Source: Bradyrhizobium iriomotense
GTDB taxonomy: Bacteria; Pseudomonadota; Alphaproteobacteria; Rhizobiales; Xanthobacteraceae
DNA length: 64,000 nt
Reading direction: 5' to 3'
Assembly: GCF_018130765.1 (NCBI RefSeq)
Contig: NZ_JAFCJZ010000008.1
Location: 1 to 64,000, forward strand
Part shown: positions 34,513 through 42,633 of the stretch, one piece after another
How the letters are laid out: each line of letters opens with the position of its first letter
How positions within the stretch are numbered: the stretch's first letter is position 1
Notes under the pieces: generated by a model
Seen by the model: only the letters and a program-made list of their open reading frames with translations
Told to the model about the DNA's origin: nothing
Database searches by the model: none
Translations under genes and position numbers: made by a program

Positions 34513-34635
34513 GCAGAGTCCCGTCACGGGCGCATTCCTCGCCTGAGCGCGAGCGATGTTCAATTCGGGCAGGATTCGTGGCAGACAGGAGAGAGCGACG
34601 CCGGTCACATTCACGACGGGCCGCCCGGAGACTCC

Positions 34636-35496
34636 ATGGCCAACACCACCAGCTCGACGCATCGGCCGATCGATCCCCGCAGCAAATGGGCCGAACTGTC
34701 CCAGGCCGAACGCAGCGCCGCCTATGACAACAACGCGGCGGTCAAGAACAGCCCGGCCCTGATCGCCGAGCGCAACGAGACCTCGGCCCGGCTGCGCGGT
34801 ACGCTGAAGTCGCACCTCGATTTGCCTTACGGCGAGCGGAGGAACAACAAGATCGATCTCTACCCGGCCGCAAAGCCCGATGCGCCTTGCCTGGTGTTCG
34901 TGCACGGCGGCTATTGGCAGCGCAATTCGCGCGAGCTGTTCGCCATGCTGGTCGAAGGCGTCGCCGCGCATGGCTGGTCGGTTGCGATTCCCGGCTATTC
35001 GCTGGCGCCCGAGGTATCCTTCACCGACATCGTCGCCGAGATTCCGCGTTCGCTCGACTGGCTCGCCGCGCACGGGGCATCCTATGGCGTTGCCGGACCG
35101 GTCATCCTGTCGGGCTGGTCCGCCGGAGCCCATCTCGTGGCCATGGCGCTAAGCCATCCGCGCGTCCATGCCGGGCTCGCGCTCTCGGGGGTCTACGATC
35201 TCGCGCCGATCCGCGATACCGGGCTCAACGCCGCGCTCAAGCTGACGGACGCGGAGATCCCCATGCTTTCGCCGCTTCGCCTGCCGGTGACGCAAAAGCG
35301 CCTCGACATCGCCTATGGCAGCAGCGAGCTGCCGGCGCTGGTGTGCGATTCAATCGACTTTCATGAGAAGCGCGCGGCGGCCGGAGCGCCGGGCAAGCTC
35401 ATTACGGTCGAAGGCGCCGACCATTTCACCATTCTCGAGGCGCTGCGTCGGCCGGACGGCGTGCTGGTGGAGGCCGCGCGCCGGCTGCTCGATTAA
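34636..35496 (+). CDS. Alpha/beta hydrolase resembling kynurenine formamidase
   Basis: A 286-aa cytoplasmic hydrolase with GGAG before the ATG at 34636. His90-Gly-Gly-Tyr-Trp (VFVHGGYWQ) forms the oxyanion motif typical of bacterial arylformamidase-like and esterase/lipase-like hydrolases. The nucleophile Ser162 sits in LSGWSAGAHL, and a His near the C-terminus lies in GADHFTILEAL. The family hydrolyses N-formyl or carboxyl ester bonds, but the substrate is open. No tryptophan-catabolic genes lie nearby. It sits between the polysaccharide locus and the catabolic island and converges on the Rieske gene. Confidence 0.82.
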   Translation: MANTTSSTHRPIDPRSKWAELSQAERSAAYDNNAAVKNSPALIAERNETSARLRGTLKSHLDLPYGERRNNKIDLYPAAKPDAPCLVFVHGGYWQRNSRELFAMLVEGVAAHGWSVAIPGYSLAPEVSFTDIVAEIPRSLDWLAAHGASYGVAGPVILSGWSAGAHLVAMALSHPRVHAGLALSGVYDLAPIRDTGLNAALKLTDAEIPMLSPLRLPVTQKRLDIAYGSSELPALVCDSIDFHEKRAAAGAPGKLITVEGADHFTILEALRRPDGVLVEAARRLLD

Positions 35497-35577
35497 AAAA
35501 GTTCGAAAACAACCCCATGCACAGACGCCCTCGTTTTCAAAGGTGAATTCGCGCCGCTCGTGGCTTTGACCCGTCGG

Positions 35578-35609
35578 GCAAAACAGGGGCATGATGCCAT
35601 CATCGCCCC
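35578..35609 (-). terminator. Probable intrinsic terminator of the liv/hydroxylase operon
   Basis: On the minus strand GGGGC-G-ATGATG pairs with CATCAT-GCCCC, with the innermost pairs probably open as a loop, and TGTTTTG follows. The hairpin overlaps the last codons of the Rieske gene and lies between convergent genes. The T run is short and interrupted, so efficiency is uncertain. Confidence 0.5.
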
Positions 35610-35953
35610 GTTTGCTGCTGCGGCGTCTCAATCCAGATCTGCCCGCCCGTGATCCGCACCGGGTAGAGCCGCAACGGCAGGCTCGGCCATCCCGCTGTGA
35701 TCGCTCCGTCGCGCAAATCGAATGAAGCTGCATGACGCGGGCAATGGAGCCGCCCCGCCGTCACGTGCCCAAGAGCGAGATCGGCCTGTTCGTGCGGGCA
35801 CGCACGTTCGCAGGCAACAACGTGGCCCTCGTTCCAGATCACGAGCAGGTCGCGCCCGGCTACGCGGACGATCGCCTCGCGCTTCAGCCGGTCGAGATCG
35901 CAGACGGCAATCCACCCGGCCTCGTCATCCACCGAGATAAGCCTTGCGCACAT
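35600..35953 (-). CDS. Small Rieske [2Fe-2S] ferredoxin
   Basis: A 117-aa protein with the two cluster-binding boxes: Cys52-Pro-His54 in ACPHEQADLA and Cys71-x2-His74 in HCPRHAASFDL. The spacing is that of ring-hydroxylase or nitrite-reductase type Rieske ferredoxins. The start at 35953 overlaps the end of livF by 29 bases; GTG at 35932 is an alternative. It is the last gene of the operon. The likely role is electron transfer to or from a redox enzyme. No Rieske oxygenase is in the window, so its partner may be the molybdenum hydroxylase upstream or lie elsewhere. Confidence 0.83.
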   Translation of the reverse strand: MCARLISVDDEAGWIAVCDLDRLKREAIVRVAGRDLLVIWNEGHVVACERACPHEQADLALGHVTAGRLHCPRHAASFDLRDGAITAGWPSLPLRLYPVRITGGQIWIETPQQQTGR

Positions 35954-36641
35954 GCTCGTTCTCGATCAGCTCGGAGCCTGCGCCTGACAGCACGATGCGG
36001 CCGTTCTCGAGCAGATAGGCGTGATCGCACATCTCGAGCGCGGCGAACGCGTTCTGCTCGACCAGCAGCACCGTGGTGCCGGCATCGCGGATGCCGCGGA
36101 TGATCGCGAAGGTGCGCTCGACGATGTTGGGCGCAAGGCCGAGCGAGGGCTCATCGAACATGATCAGCCGCGGCCGCGACATCAGCGCACGCCCGATCGC
36201 CAGCATCTGCTGCTCGCCGCCGGACAGCGTACCCGCGGCCTGCCGCCGCCGCTCGGCGAGCCTCGGAAATTCCGTGTAGATGCGGTCGCGGTCGGCCGCG
36301 ATCTCGCCCGACCCACGACGGAGGTAAGCCCCCATGTCGAGATTTTCTTCGACGCTCATGTGCGGAAACACGCGCCGTCCTTCCGGACAATGCGCGATGC
36401 CGCTGGCCAACACCCGCGGCGGGCTTGCCCCGGTGATGTCGATGCCCTCGAACTTCATTTGCCCGGAGCGCGGCGGCACCAGGCCGGAAATTGCGCGCAG
36501 CGTCGTGCTCTTGCCGGCACCGTTGGCGCCGATCAGGGCGACCAGCTGCCCGGCCTTCACGTCCAGCGAGATGCCGCGCAGCGCGGTGACGCCGCCATAG
36601 CCGCAGACCATGTCGCGGATCTCAAGCACGTCCCGCTCCAT
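35925..36641 (-). CDS. livF: Branched-chain amino acid-type ABC transporter ATPase LivF
   Basis: A 238-aa ATPase of the LivF subfamily. Walker A is GANGAGKST (about residues 38-46), the ABC signature is LSGGEQQML, and Walker B is LIMFDEPSLGL, followed by a switch region with LLVEQNAF. Length and the EGRRVFPHMSVEENL segment are typical of LivF. It powers uptake with LivG. Its start overlaps the end of livG by 20 bases, which implies translational coupling. Confidence 0.93.
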   Translation of the reverse strand: MERDVLEIRDMVCGYGGVTALRGISLDVKAGQLVALIGANGAGKSTTLRAISGLVPPRSGQMKFEGIDITGASPPRVLASGIAHCPEGRRVFPHMSVEENLDMGAYLRRGSGEIAADRDRIYTEFPRLAERRRQAAGTLSGGEQQMLAIGRALMSRPRLIMFDEPSLGLAPNIVERTFAIIRGIRDAGTTVLLVEQNAFAALEMCDHAYLLENGRIVLSGAGSELIENEHVRKAYLGG

Positions 36642-37404
36642 GTCCGAGATAGGCTTCGATGACGGCGGGATCGTTGCGGATCACGTCGGGCGTGCCTTCC
36701 GCGATGATGCGGCCATAGTTGAGCACCACGATGCGGTCCGAGACCGTCATCACCATGGGCATGTCGTGCTCGACCAGGAGGATGGTGATGCCGCGATCGC
36801 GAATGCTGCGGATCAATTCGACGAAGCGGTGCGTCTCCGAGGCGTTCATGCCGGAGACCGGCTCGTCGAGCAGCAGCATCGACGGCTCCGCCGCCAGCGC
36901 CAGCGCGACGCCGACCAGGCGCTGCTCACCATAGGAGAGCGAGCCGGCCGCATCGTGCGCGCGGCGTTCAAGACCGACCCATTCGAGCAGCTCGCTTGCC
37001 CGTAGCCGCAGCCTGCGCTCCGAGGCACGCGCGCCCGGCAGCCCGAGGATGGCGTCGAGCAGCCGGACCCGACCCTGACGATGCAGGCCGATCAGGAGGT
37101 TGTCGTAGACGGTGTCATTGGGGAATACGCTGGTGCGCTGGAAGGTTCGGATCAGGCCGAGATCGGCGATCTCGTGCGGCTTCAATCCGGTGAGAGTCGT
37201 GCCCTGATAGGTGACGCGGCCCGCGCTCGGCGTCAGGAAGCCGGTCATGACGTTGAAGGCGGTGGTCTTGCCGGCGCCGTTCGGCCCGATCAGGCTGACG
37301 ATCTCGCCCCCGCCGACCGTAAAACTCATGTCGGAGATCGCGACCAGCCCGCCGAAGCGGACCGCGACCTGATCGATGGTCATGGCAATGCTGCGCGCCG
37401 TCAT
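36622..37404 (-). CDS. livG: Branched-chain amino acid-type ABC transporter ATPase LivG
   Basis: A 260-aa ATPase with Walker A GPNGAGKTT (about residues 39-47), LivG-specific RTFQRTSVFPNDTVYDNLLI, ABC signature SYGEQR (first residue changed from L), and Walker B MLLLDEPVSGMN. I chose the ATG at 37404 (MTARSIAM), which overlaps the livM stop in TGATG, over the GTG one codon earlier. It is part of the five-gene liv set whose substrate here is probably not an amino acid (see the cluster context). Confidence 0.92.
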   Translation of the reverse strand: MTARSIAMTIDQVAVRFGGLVAISDMSFTVGGGEIVSLIGPNGAGKTTAFNVMTGFLTPSAGRVTYQGTTLTGLKPHEIADLGLIRTFQRTSVFPNDTVYDNLLIGLHRQGRVRLLDAILGLPGARASERRLRLRASELLEWVGLERRAHDAAGSLSYGEQRLVGVALALAAEPSMLLLDEPVSGMNASETHRFVELIRSIRDRGITILLVEHDMPMVMTVSDRIVVLNYGRIIAEGTPDVIRNDPAVIEAYLGHGAGRA

Positions 37405-38450
37405 CACGCCGGCTCCTTGACGCCGGTTTCAGGAAGCGCCACGGGCGCCAGCGCCGTCTTTCCGCTCCGCCGTCTGGCGAAGCGCAGTGCGAGCGAGGGT
37501 ACGATGCCGCGCGGCAAGACGAACAAGATGGCCATCAGCACGCCCCCATAGGCGATCCATTGCGCTTCCGGCGCCATCACCGGACGCAGCGCGACCGGCA
37601 GCAGCCCGAAGATCAGGCCGCCGACGACGGGCCCTGCGAGCGAACCCTTGCCGCCGCTGATCACCATGATGACCATGGTGACGGTGTTGATGAAGGCAAA
37701 TACTTCAGGGTCGATGATCCGGATGTAGTGCGCATAGAGGCTGCCGGCCGCGCCCGCGATTGCGGCCGAGATCACCGCCGCAATCGTCAGCGTCCTGGTC
37801 ACGTCGATGCCGACGGAGACGGCCAGCGTCTCGTTCTCCATCAGCCCGCGCATCGCGCGGCCGAAATGGGAATGAACGAGGCGCGCGATCAGGAGATAGG
37901 CGGTGAGCGCCACGACCAGAACGAGATAGTAATTCTGCATCTTCGTGCGCAGCATCAGCTCACCGAAGCCCGGCAATGGCAGCGCGATGGAGGGAATGTT
38001 GGTCAGCGCCAGCGGTCCCTGTGTCAGCTCGACCCAGTTCAGCGCGACCAGCCGGACCACCTCGGCAAAGGAGATCGTGACAATGACGAAATAGGCGCCG
38101 CGGACGCGGAATGAGAGAAGGCCCACGAAATAGCCGCACAACCCGGCGACCAGGATCGCCAGCACGAACCCAGCGATCGGCGGCCAGGGCGCGTGAACCA
38201 GGCGGATGTCGCCGGGGAGCCCGATGTCGAAGCCGAGCGATGTCAGCGCGCTGACATAGGCGCCGATGCCGAAGAAGGCGATATGGCCGAGGCTGAGCTG
38301 GCCGGTAAAGCCGAGCAGCAGGTTGAGGCTCATCGCGCCGATGACGAAGATGCCGGTCGTGATCAGCGCGTTGAGCAGATAGGGATCGCGCAGCCAGAGC
38401 GGCACCGAGGCGAGCGCTGCGACGGCGAGGATGGTGATGATCGCCTTCAT
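37404..38450 (-). CDS. livM: Branched-chain amino acid-type ABC permease LivM
   Basis: A 348-aa inner-membrane permease with about nine or ten hydrophobic helices. The LivM pattern appears in NLLLGFTGQLSLGHIAFFGI near residue 43 and in GGKGSLAGPVVGG near the C-terminus. It forms the channel with LivH. It overlaps livH by four bases (ATGA) and ends with a Lys/Arg-rich tail before livG. Confidence 0.92.
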   Translation of the reverse strand: MKAIITILAVAALASVPLWLRDPYLLNALITTGIFVIGAMSLNLLLGFTGQLSLGHIAFFGIGAYVSALTSLGFDIGLPGDIRLVHAPWPPIAGFVLAILVAGLCGYFVGLLSFRVRGAYFVIVTISFAEVVRLVALNWVELTQGPLALTNIPSIALPLPGFGELMLRTKMQNYYLVLVVALTAYLLIARLVHSHFGRAMRGLMENETLAVSVGIDVTRTLTIAAVISAAIAGAAGSLYAHYIRIIDPEVFAFINTVTMVIMVISGGKGSLAGPVVGGLIFGLLPVALRPVMAPEAQWIAYGGVLMAILFVLPRGIVPSLALRFARRRSGKTALAPVALPETGVKEPA

Positions 38451-39319
38451 CCGACGCGCTCCGCGCGCGCGAACAGGCCGGTCGGCTTGAAGATCAGGAC
38501 GGCGATGATGATCAGAAAGCCCATGGCGTCGCGATAGCCCGACGAGACGTAGCCGGCGCCGAGCTCCTCGGCGAGCGCCAGGATGAAGCCGCCGATCACC
38601 GCGCCGGTGATGTTGCCGAGGCCGCCGAGGATGACGATGGCGAAGGCCTTCACCGCGGCAAGATCGCCCATCTGCGGGAAGATCACATAGACCGGCCCGA
38701 GCAGTGCGCCGGCCGCGGCGGCCAGGCTGGAGCCGATCGCGAAGGTCGAGGTGTAGATCATGTCGACATTGACGCCCATCAGCGAGGCCGTGTCGTGGTC
38801 CTGGAACGTCGCCCGCATCGCGCGGCCGAGGCTGGTCTTGTTGATCAGGAGATACGTCACCAGGATCAGCATGGCCGCCGCAGCGAGCACGAACAGCCGC
38901 AGCCAGGACACCGACACCGGCCCAAGCACCAGCGGCGCCTCAGGAAACGGCGTCGTCACCGATTTGGCGACGCCACCCCAGATCCACAGCGTGCCCGACT
39001 GCATCGCGATCCAGGCGCCGATCATGACCAGCATGGTGGTGTCGATGTCGGAGCCGCGCAGCGGCCGCAGCAAGGTCAGCTCGATGGCGGCACCCAGCAG
39101 CCATCCGGCCAGCACCGCCACGGGAAGCGCGAGGAAGAAGTTCAGCCCGAGCTGCTGCACCACGATGAACATGATGTAGGCGCCGAACGTGTAGAGCACA
39201 CCATGCGTGAAGTTCACGACGTTCATGATGCCGAAGATCAAGGTCAGCCCGATGCCCAGCAGCGCATAGGTGCCGCCGAGCACGAGCATGTTGATCAGAT
39301 GCTGGAGGAATTCGCTCAA
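38447..39319 (-). CDS. livH: Branched-chain amino acid-type ABC permease LivH
   Basis: A 290-aa permease beginning MSEFLQHLINMLVLGGTYAL with a TTG start at 39319. The start is supported by the conserved N-terminus of LivH proteins. It has about eight hydrophobic helices. Family motifs include IFGIMNVVNFTHGVLYTFGA and VILGGLGNITGAVIGG. It pairs with LivM and lies 60 bases after livK. Confidence 0.92.
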   Translation of the reverse strand: MSEFLQHLINMLVLGGTYALLGIGLTLIFGIMNVVNFTHGVLYTFGAYIMFIVVQQLGLNFFLALPVAVLAGWLLGAAIELTLLRPLRGSDIDTTMLVMIGAWIAMQSGTLWIWGGVAKSVTTPFPEAPLVLGPVSVSWLRLFVLAAAAMLILVTYLLINKTSLGRAMRATFQDHDTASLMGVNVDMIYTSTFAIGSSLAAAAGALLGPVYVIFPQMGDLAAVKAFAIVILGGLGNITGAVIGGFILALAEELGAGYVSSGYRDAMGFLIIIAVLIFKPTGLFARAERVG

Positions 39320-39379
39320 GGCTGTTTCCGATTAAGCATTCGGCGAGAGCGGCAATGTACCGCCCTCGCCCCCAGTGAT

Positions 39380-40534
39380 TTAGATCGTCTTCATCTCGAC
39401 CTTGCCGTCGTTGATCTCGATGAGATAGACGTTCGGCTGGCTCTGCCCGCTCTCCTTGCCTTCAGGGCCGGACTTGCGGAACACGATGTCGCCGTTCAGG
39501 CCCTTGATGTTGATATTCCAGAGCGCGGCCTTGATCGCGGCGGGCTCGGCCTTGCCAGCCTTCTCGATCGCCGCAGCAGCCGTGCGGATGCCGTCATAGC
39601 CCCGAAAACTCTCGGTGCAGCCGGCGAACTCGAAGCCACGCTTCTTCCATTCCGTGATGAAATAGTTGGTCGCTTCCGGGTTCGGCGTCTTGTCCGGGAA
39701 CCAGGGCAGGAAGGTGGTCAGATGCATGGTGCCGTTGGCGGCTGCGCCCGCCTGGGCGATGATCTGGTCCGGGTTCTGCGAGCCGCCGGTGGTGATGATG
39801 CGCTTCTTCAGGCCCAGCGCGGCGGCCTGCTTGAAGATCAGCGTAAGCTGGTCGACCGCTGTCGTGACGATCACCGTCTCGGAATCCGAGCTCTTGATCT
39901 TGGAGAGCTGCGCGCTCATGTCCTGCGCGCCCTGGTCCATGGTCTCGACGAGGCCGATGGTGATGCCCTTGTCCTTCATCATCTTGCTGAAGTCCTCGGC
40001 GGTGCCGCGGCCCCAGTCGTTGTTGATGACGAGGAAATCGACCTTCTTGAGCGCGAGCTTGTCGACGATGCCCTTGAACGCGGCAGCCTCGACCGCCGAG
40101 GGCGGCGAGATGCGGAAGATGAAGGGATTGCCCGTCGTGGTGATCTTGCCGGAGGATGAGGTCTCCACCACCATCGGGGTCTCGTACTCCATCAGCTTCG
40201 GCATCACCGCGAGCGTCAGGCTCGAGCCCCAGGCGCCCATCAGCACCGGTACCTTGTCGCTGGTGATGAGTTTTTCGGCGACGGCCGCGGCTTCCGTCGG
40301 ATTGCTCTTGTTGTCCTCGATGACAAGCTCGATCTTCTTGCCGAGGATACCGCCCTTGGCGTTGATCTCGTCGGCGGCAATCCTGGCGCCGTTGACGACG
40401 TAGGTGCCGGAGGCAGCGAACGCGCCGGTGAGCGGCTCGTTGACGCCGATCTTGATGGTCTGAGCGCCCGCTGCGCCGCCGAACAAGGCCGTCGCCAGCA
40501 CTATAGCTGGAACCAGTCCGAGTGTCCGTGTCAT
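39380..40534 (-). CDS. livK: Branched-chain amino acid-type ABC substrate-binding protein LivK-like
   Basis: A 384-aa periplasmic binding protein. The signal peptide spans about residues 1-24 (LVPAIVLATALFGGAAGAQT). The mature part begins IKIGVNEPLTGAFAASGTYV, the standard opening of Peripla_BP_6 proteins, followed by NGARIAADEINAKGGILGKK. The family binds amino acids, amides, urea and aromatic acids, so the fold does not fix the ligand. Being in one operon with a molybdenum hydroxylase and an amidohydrolase suggests a nitrogenous ring compound or amide. The start lies 78 bases after the fused Fe-S subunit gene. Confidence 0.92.
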   Translation of the reverse strand: MTRTLGLVPAIVLATALFGGAAGAQTIKIGVNEPLTGAFAASGTYVVNGARIAADEINAKGGILGKKIELVIEDNKSNPTEAAAVAEKLITSDKVPVLMGAWGSSLTLAVMPKLMEYETPMVVETSSSGKITTTGNPFIFRISPPSAVEAAAFKGIVDKLALKKVDFLVINNDWGRGTAEDFSKMMKDKGITIGLVETMDQGAQDMSAQLSKIKSSDSETVIVTTAVDQLTLIFKQAAALGLKKRIITTGGSQNPDQIIAQAGAAANGTMHLTTFLPWFPDKTPNPEATNYFITEWKKRGFEFAGCTESFRGYDGIRTAAAAIEKAGKAEPAAIKAALWNINIKGLNGDIVFRKSGPEGKESGQSQPNVYLIEINDGKVEMKTI

Positions 40535-40612
40535 GTTGTCTCTCCAAATTCCACGCTGTTGATTGTTATGGCAGTCCAGGCTTCGTCACTTCCCAAGGTG
40601 CGAGCACGCCGA

Positions 40613-41800
40613 TCACCTCGCCCCGTTCCGGCGGCCAAAAACGCGGGCGATCCGTGCGCGCAGAACGTCCGAGACGATCGACCAGAAGCTGAGCTCCGCC
40701 GGCGCCCCCTGCCCCGACTGCGCGCCGGACATGTGGCGGTCGAGATTGGCGGCGAAGTCCGCAACCAGGCGTTTTGCGAGATCGCGCACCAGGCCGGGCC
40801 GGCCGACCTGGGCAAGCATTCCCGTGAGCGTGTAGCCGATCGCGAGTTCAACGGCGGTCGCTGCGCCGCCTTCGTGCGGGAGCAGGCGATAACGGATCTC
40901 ACCTTGCGTCGCCGAATGGCTGCGCTGGTCGGTGCCGATGCCGACGATGCGCCCCGACAACGTCGCGGGATCGCGCTCGACGCGGGCGGCGCCCTCGAAG
41001 GCCGCGGCAATCGGCCCGAGCCTGACGCGGATCGAGCCCTCCACGCGCTCCGGCCTTGGCGGCGATTTCAGCGATACGCCGGGCAGGCAGGCCGCGATGC
41101 CTGCGATATCATCGAACATCGCGAACACCTTTGCCGGCGGATGCGGCAGCGTGAAACGCTGGTCGAGAACGGTCGCCGGGATGAAGTCGGGGATGCTGCC
41201 GGGCGCGGTACTCTCCGATGCTAGAGCCAACGCCTGCTGCGCCGGCCGCGGTTCGCTTCGGCCGGATGCTGCTCGGCCCGATCCTGCGGGGCCGAGACTA
41301 CTTCGGCCGCCATCGGCCAACGGCGCGATGTCGCGCGCGCGCCTCGCTTCGATCACGGACTGCACCGCACGCACGATTCCGACATAGCCGGTGCAGCGAC
41401 AGAGATTGCCGCTGAGGCCGACGCGAATGCGGTGCTCGTCGGCGTCGGGCAGACGCAGCACGAGGTCGCGCGCCGAGACCAGCATGCCGGGGGTGCAATA
41501 GCCGCATTGCAGCGCATGCTCGCGGGTGAAGGCGGCGCGCAGCTCGGTGGTGATCTCGTCCTCGTCGAGGCCTTCGATCGTGGTGACATCGGCGCCCTCG
41601 CAGGCCACCGCATAGGTGATACAGGAGCGCGCCGGCACGCCATCGACCAGCACGGTGCAGGCGCCGCAGACGCCGTGCTCGCAGCCGAGATGCGTGCCGG
41701 TGAGATCGAGCTTGTCGCGAACGAAATCGGCCAGACTGGTGCGCGGCTCGGCCGAGACTTCCACCGCGCGGCGATTGACCTGAAGCGCGATCGTGGTCAT
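40613..41800 (-). CDS. Fused [2Fe-2S] subunit and CoxG-like domain of a molybdenum hydroxylase
   Basis: I chose the ATG at 41800, which overlaps the FAD-subunit stop (ATGA); the ORF extension upstream is an Arg-rich shadow. Residues 1-160 are a CoxS-type subunit with plant-type ferredoxin cysteines at 40, 45, 48 and 60 (GCEHGVCGACT) and a second cluster at 99, 102, 134 and 136 (QCGYCTPGM, NLCRCTGY). A Pro/Ser/Ala-rich linker follows (about 160-200). Residues about 205-370 are an SRPBCC/CoxG domain (FTLPHPPAKVFAMFDDIAGI, ACLPGVSL), and a helical tail ends the protein. CoxS carries electrons from the Mo site to FAD. CoxG is thought to attach CO dehydrogenase to the membrane or assist maturation. 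Confidence 0.9.
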   Translation of the reverse strand: MTTIALQVNRRAVEVSAEPRTSLADFVRDKLDLTGTHLGCEHGVCGACTVLVDGVPARSCITYAVACEGADVTTIEGLDEDEITTELRAAFTREHALQCGYCTPGMLVSARDLVLRLPDADEHRIRVGLSGNLCRCTGYVGIVRAVQSVIEARRARDIAPLADGGRSSLGPAGSGRAASGRSEPRPAQQALALASESTAPGSIPDFIPATVLDQRFTLPHPPAKVFAMFDDIAGIAACLPGVSLKSPPRPERVEGSIRVRLGPIAAAFEGAARVERDPATLSGRIVGIGTDQRSHSATQGEIRYRLLPHEGGAATAVELAIGYTLTGMLAQVGRPGLVRDLAKRLVADFAANLDRHMSGAQSGQGAPAELSFWSIVSDVLRARIARVFGRRNGAR

Positions 41801-42633
41801 GCCGCAGCCTCCAGGACGGCACGCTTCAGCACGCTGACATGGATATGGCGCTGCGCGGCATCGTCGATCCCGGCCCTGGCCAGAACTGCGTCGGCGACGC
41901 CTGCATCGAAGCGCTGCTTGTAGTCGGCGGCGATCCGTCCGCCGAACAGCTCCGCGGCATCGGTGACGACGATCGGCGTCGTATCGATCGCACCGATCAC
42001 GACGCGCGCCGAAGCCGCAGCGGGATCGATCAGCACCGCACCGATGGCGTGCGCGAACTCGCCGGTCTTGCGGCAACTCTTGGCATAACCCCAATGGGAC
42101 GACGCCGATCGCGCCGGCACATGGACCGCTTCGACGATCTCGCCGGCATGCAGCGCGGATTCGAGGGCACCAACCACAAATGCTTCGACGGCCATCGATC
42201 GCGCACCGGCAAGGCTGCGCAGCGTCACGCGCGCGCCGAGAGCCGCAAGCGCCGAGATCCAGTCCGCCGCGGGATCGGCGTGGCTGAGCGAGCCGCCGAT
42301 GGTGCCGCGGTTGCGCACCGCGCGATAGGCAATGTTGGCGGCGACAGCCCGCATCGCGCCGCGGGTCACATCCGCAGTACGGCCGTCCTCGATATCGGCG
42401 TGGGTGACCAGGGCGCCGAGCACGAGCTCGCCGCCGGAAATCTCGGCTCGTTTGAGCTCGGCAAGGCCGGAGATATCGACGACCAGCTCCGGCTGCACCA
42501 GCCGCAGATTGAGCATCGGGCCGAGCGACTGGCCGCCGGCGATGATCTTTGCAGAACCGCTGCTTGCGGCCAGCATCGACAGCGCGGCATTGAGATCACG
42601 CGGGCGTTCATATGCGAAGGGCGCCGGTTTCAT
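41797..42633 (-). CDS. FAD-binding (CoxM-type) subunit of a molybdenum hydroxylase
   Basis: A 278-aa protein of the FAD_binding_5 family. The FAD diphosphate loop appears as AKIIAGGQSLGPMLNLRLVQ near residue 28, and TIGGSLSHADPAADW (about 113-127) is the second FAD motif. It takes electrons from the [2Fe-2S] subunit and passes them to an acceptor. It overlaps both neighbours by four bases (ATGA), which fits fixed subunit stoichiometry. Confidence 0.92.
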   Translation of the reverse strand: MKPAPFAYERPRDLNAALSMLAASSGSAKIIAGGQSLGPMLNLRLVQPELVVDISGLAELKRAEISGGELVLGALVTHADIEDGRTADVTRGAMRAVAANIAYRAVRNRGTIGGSLSHADPAADWISALAALGARVTLRSLAGARSMAVEAFVVGALESALHAGEIVEAVHVPARSASSHWGYAKSCRKTGEFAHAIGAVLIDPAAASARVVIGAIDTTPIVVTDAAELFGGRIAADYKQRFDAGVADAVLARAGIDDAAQRHIHVSVLKRAVLEAAA

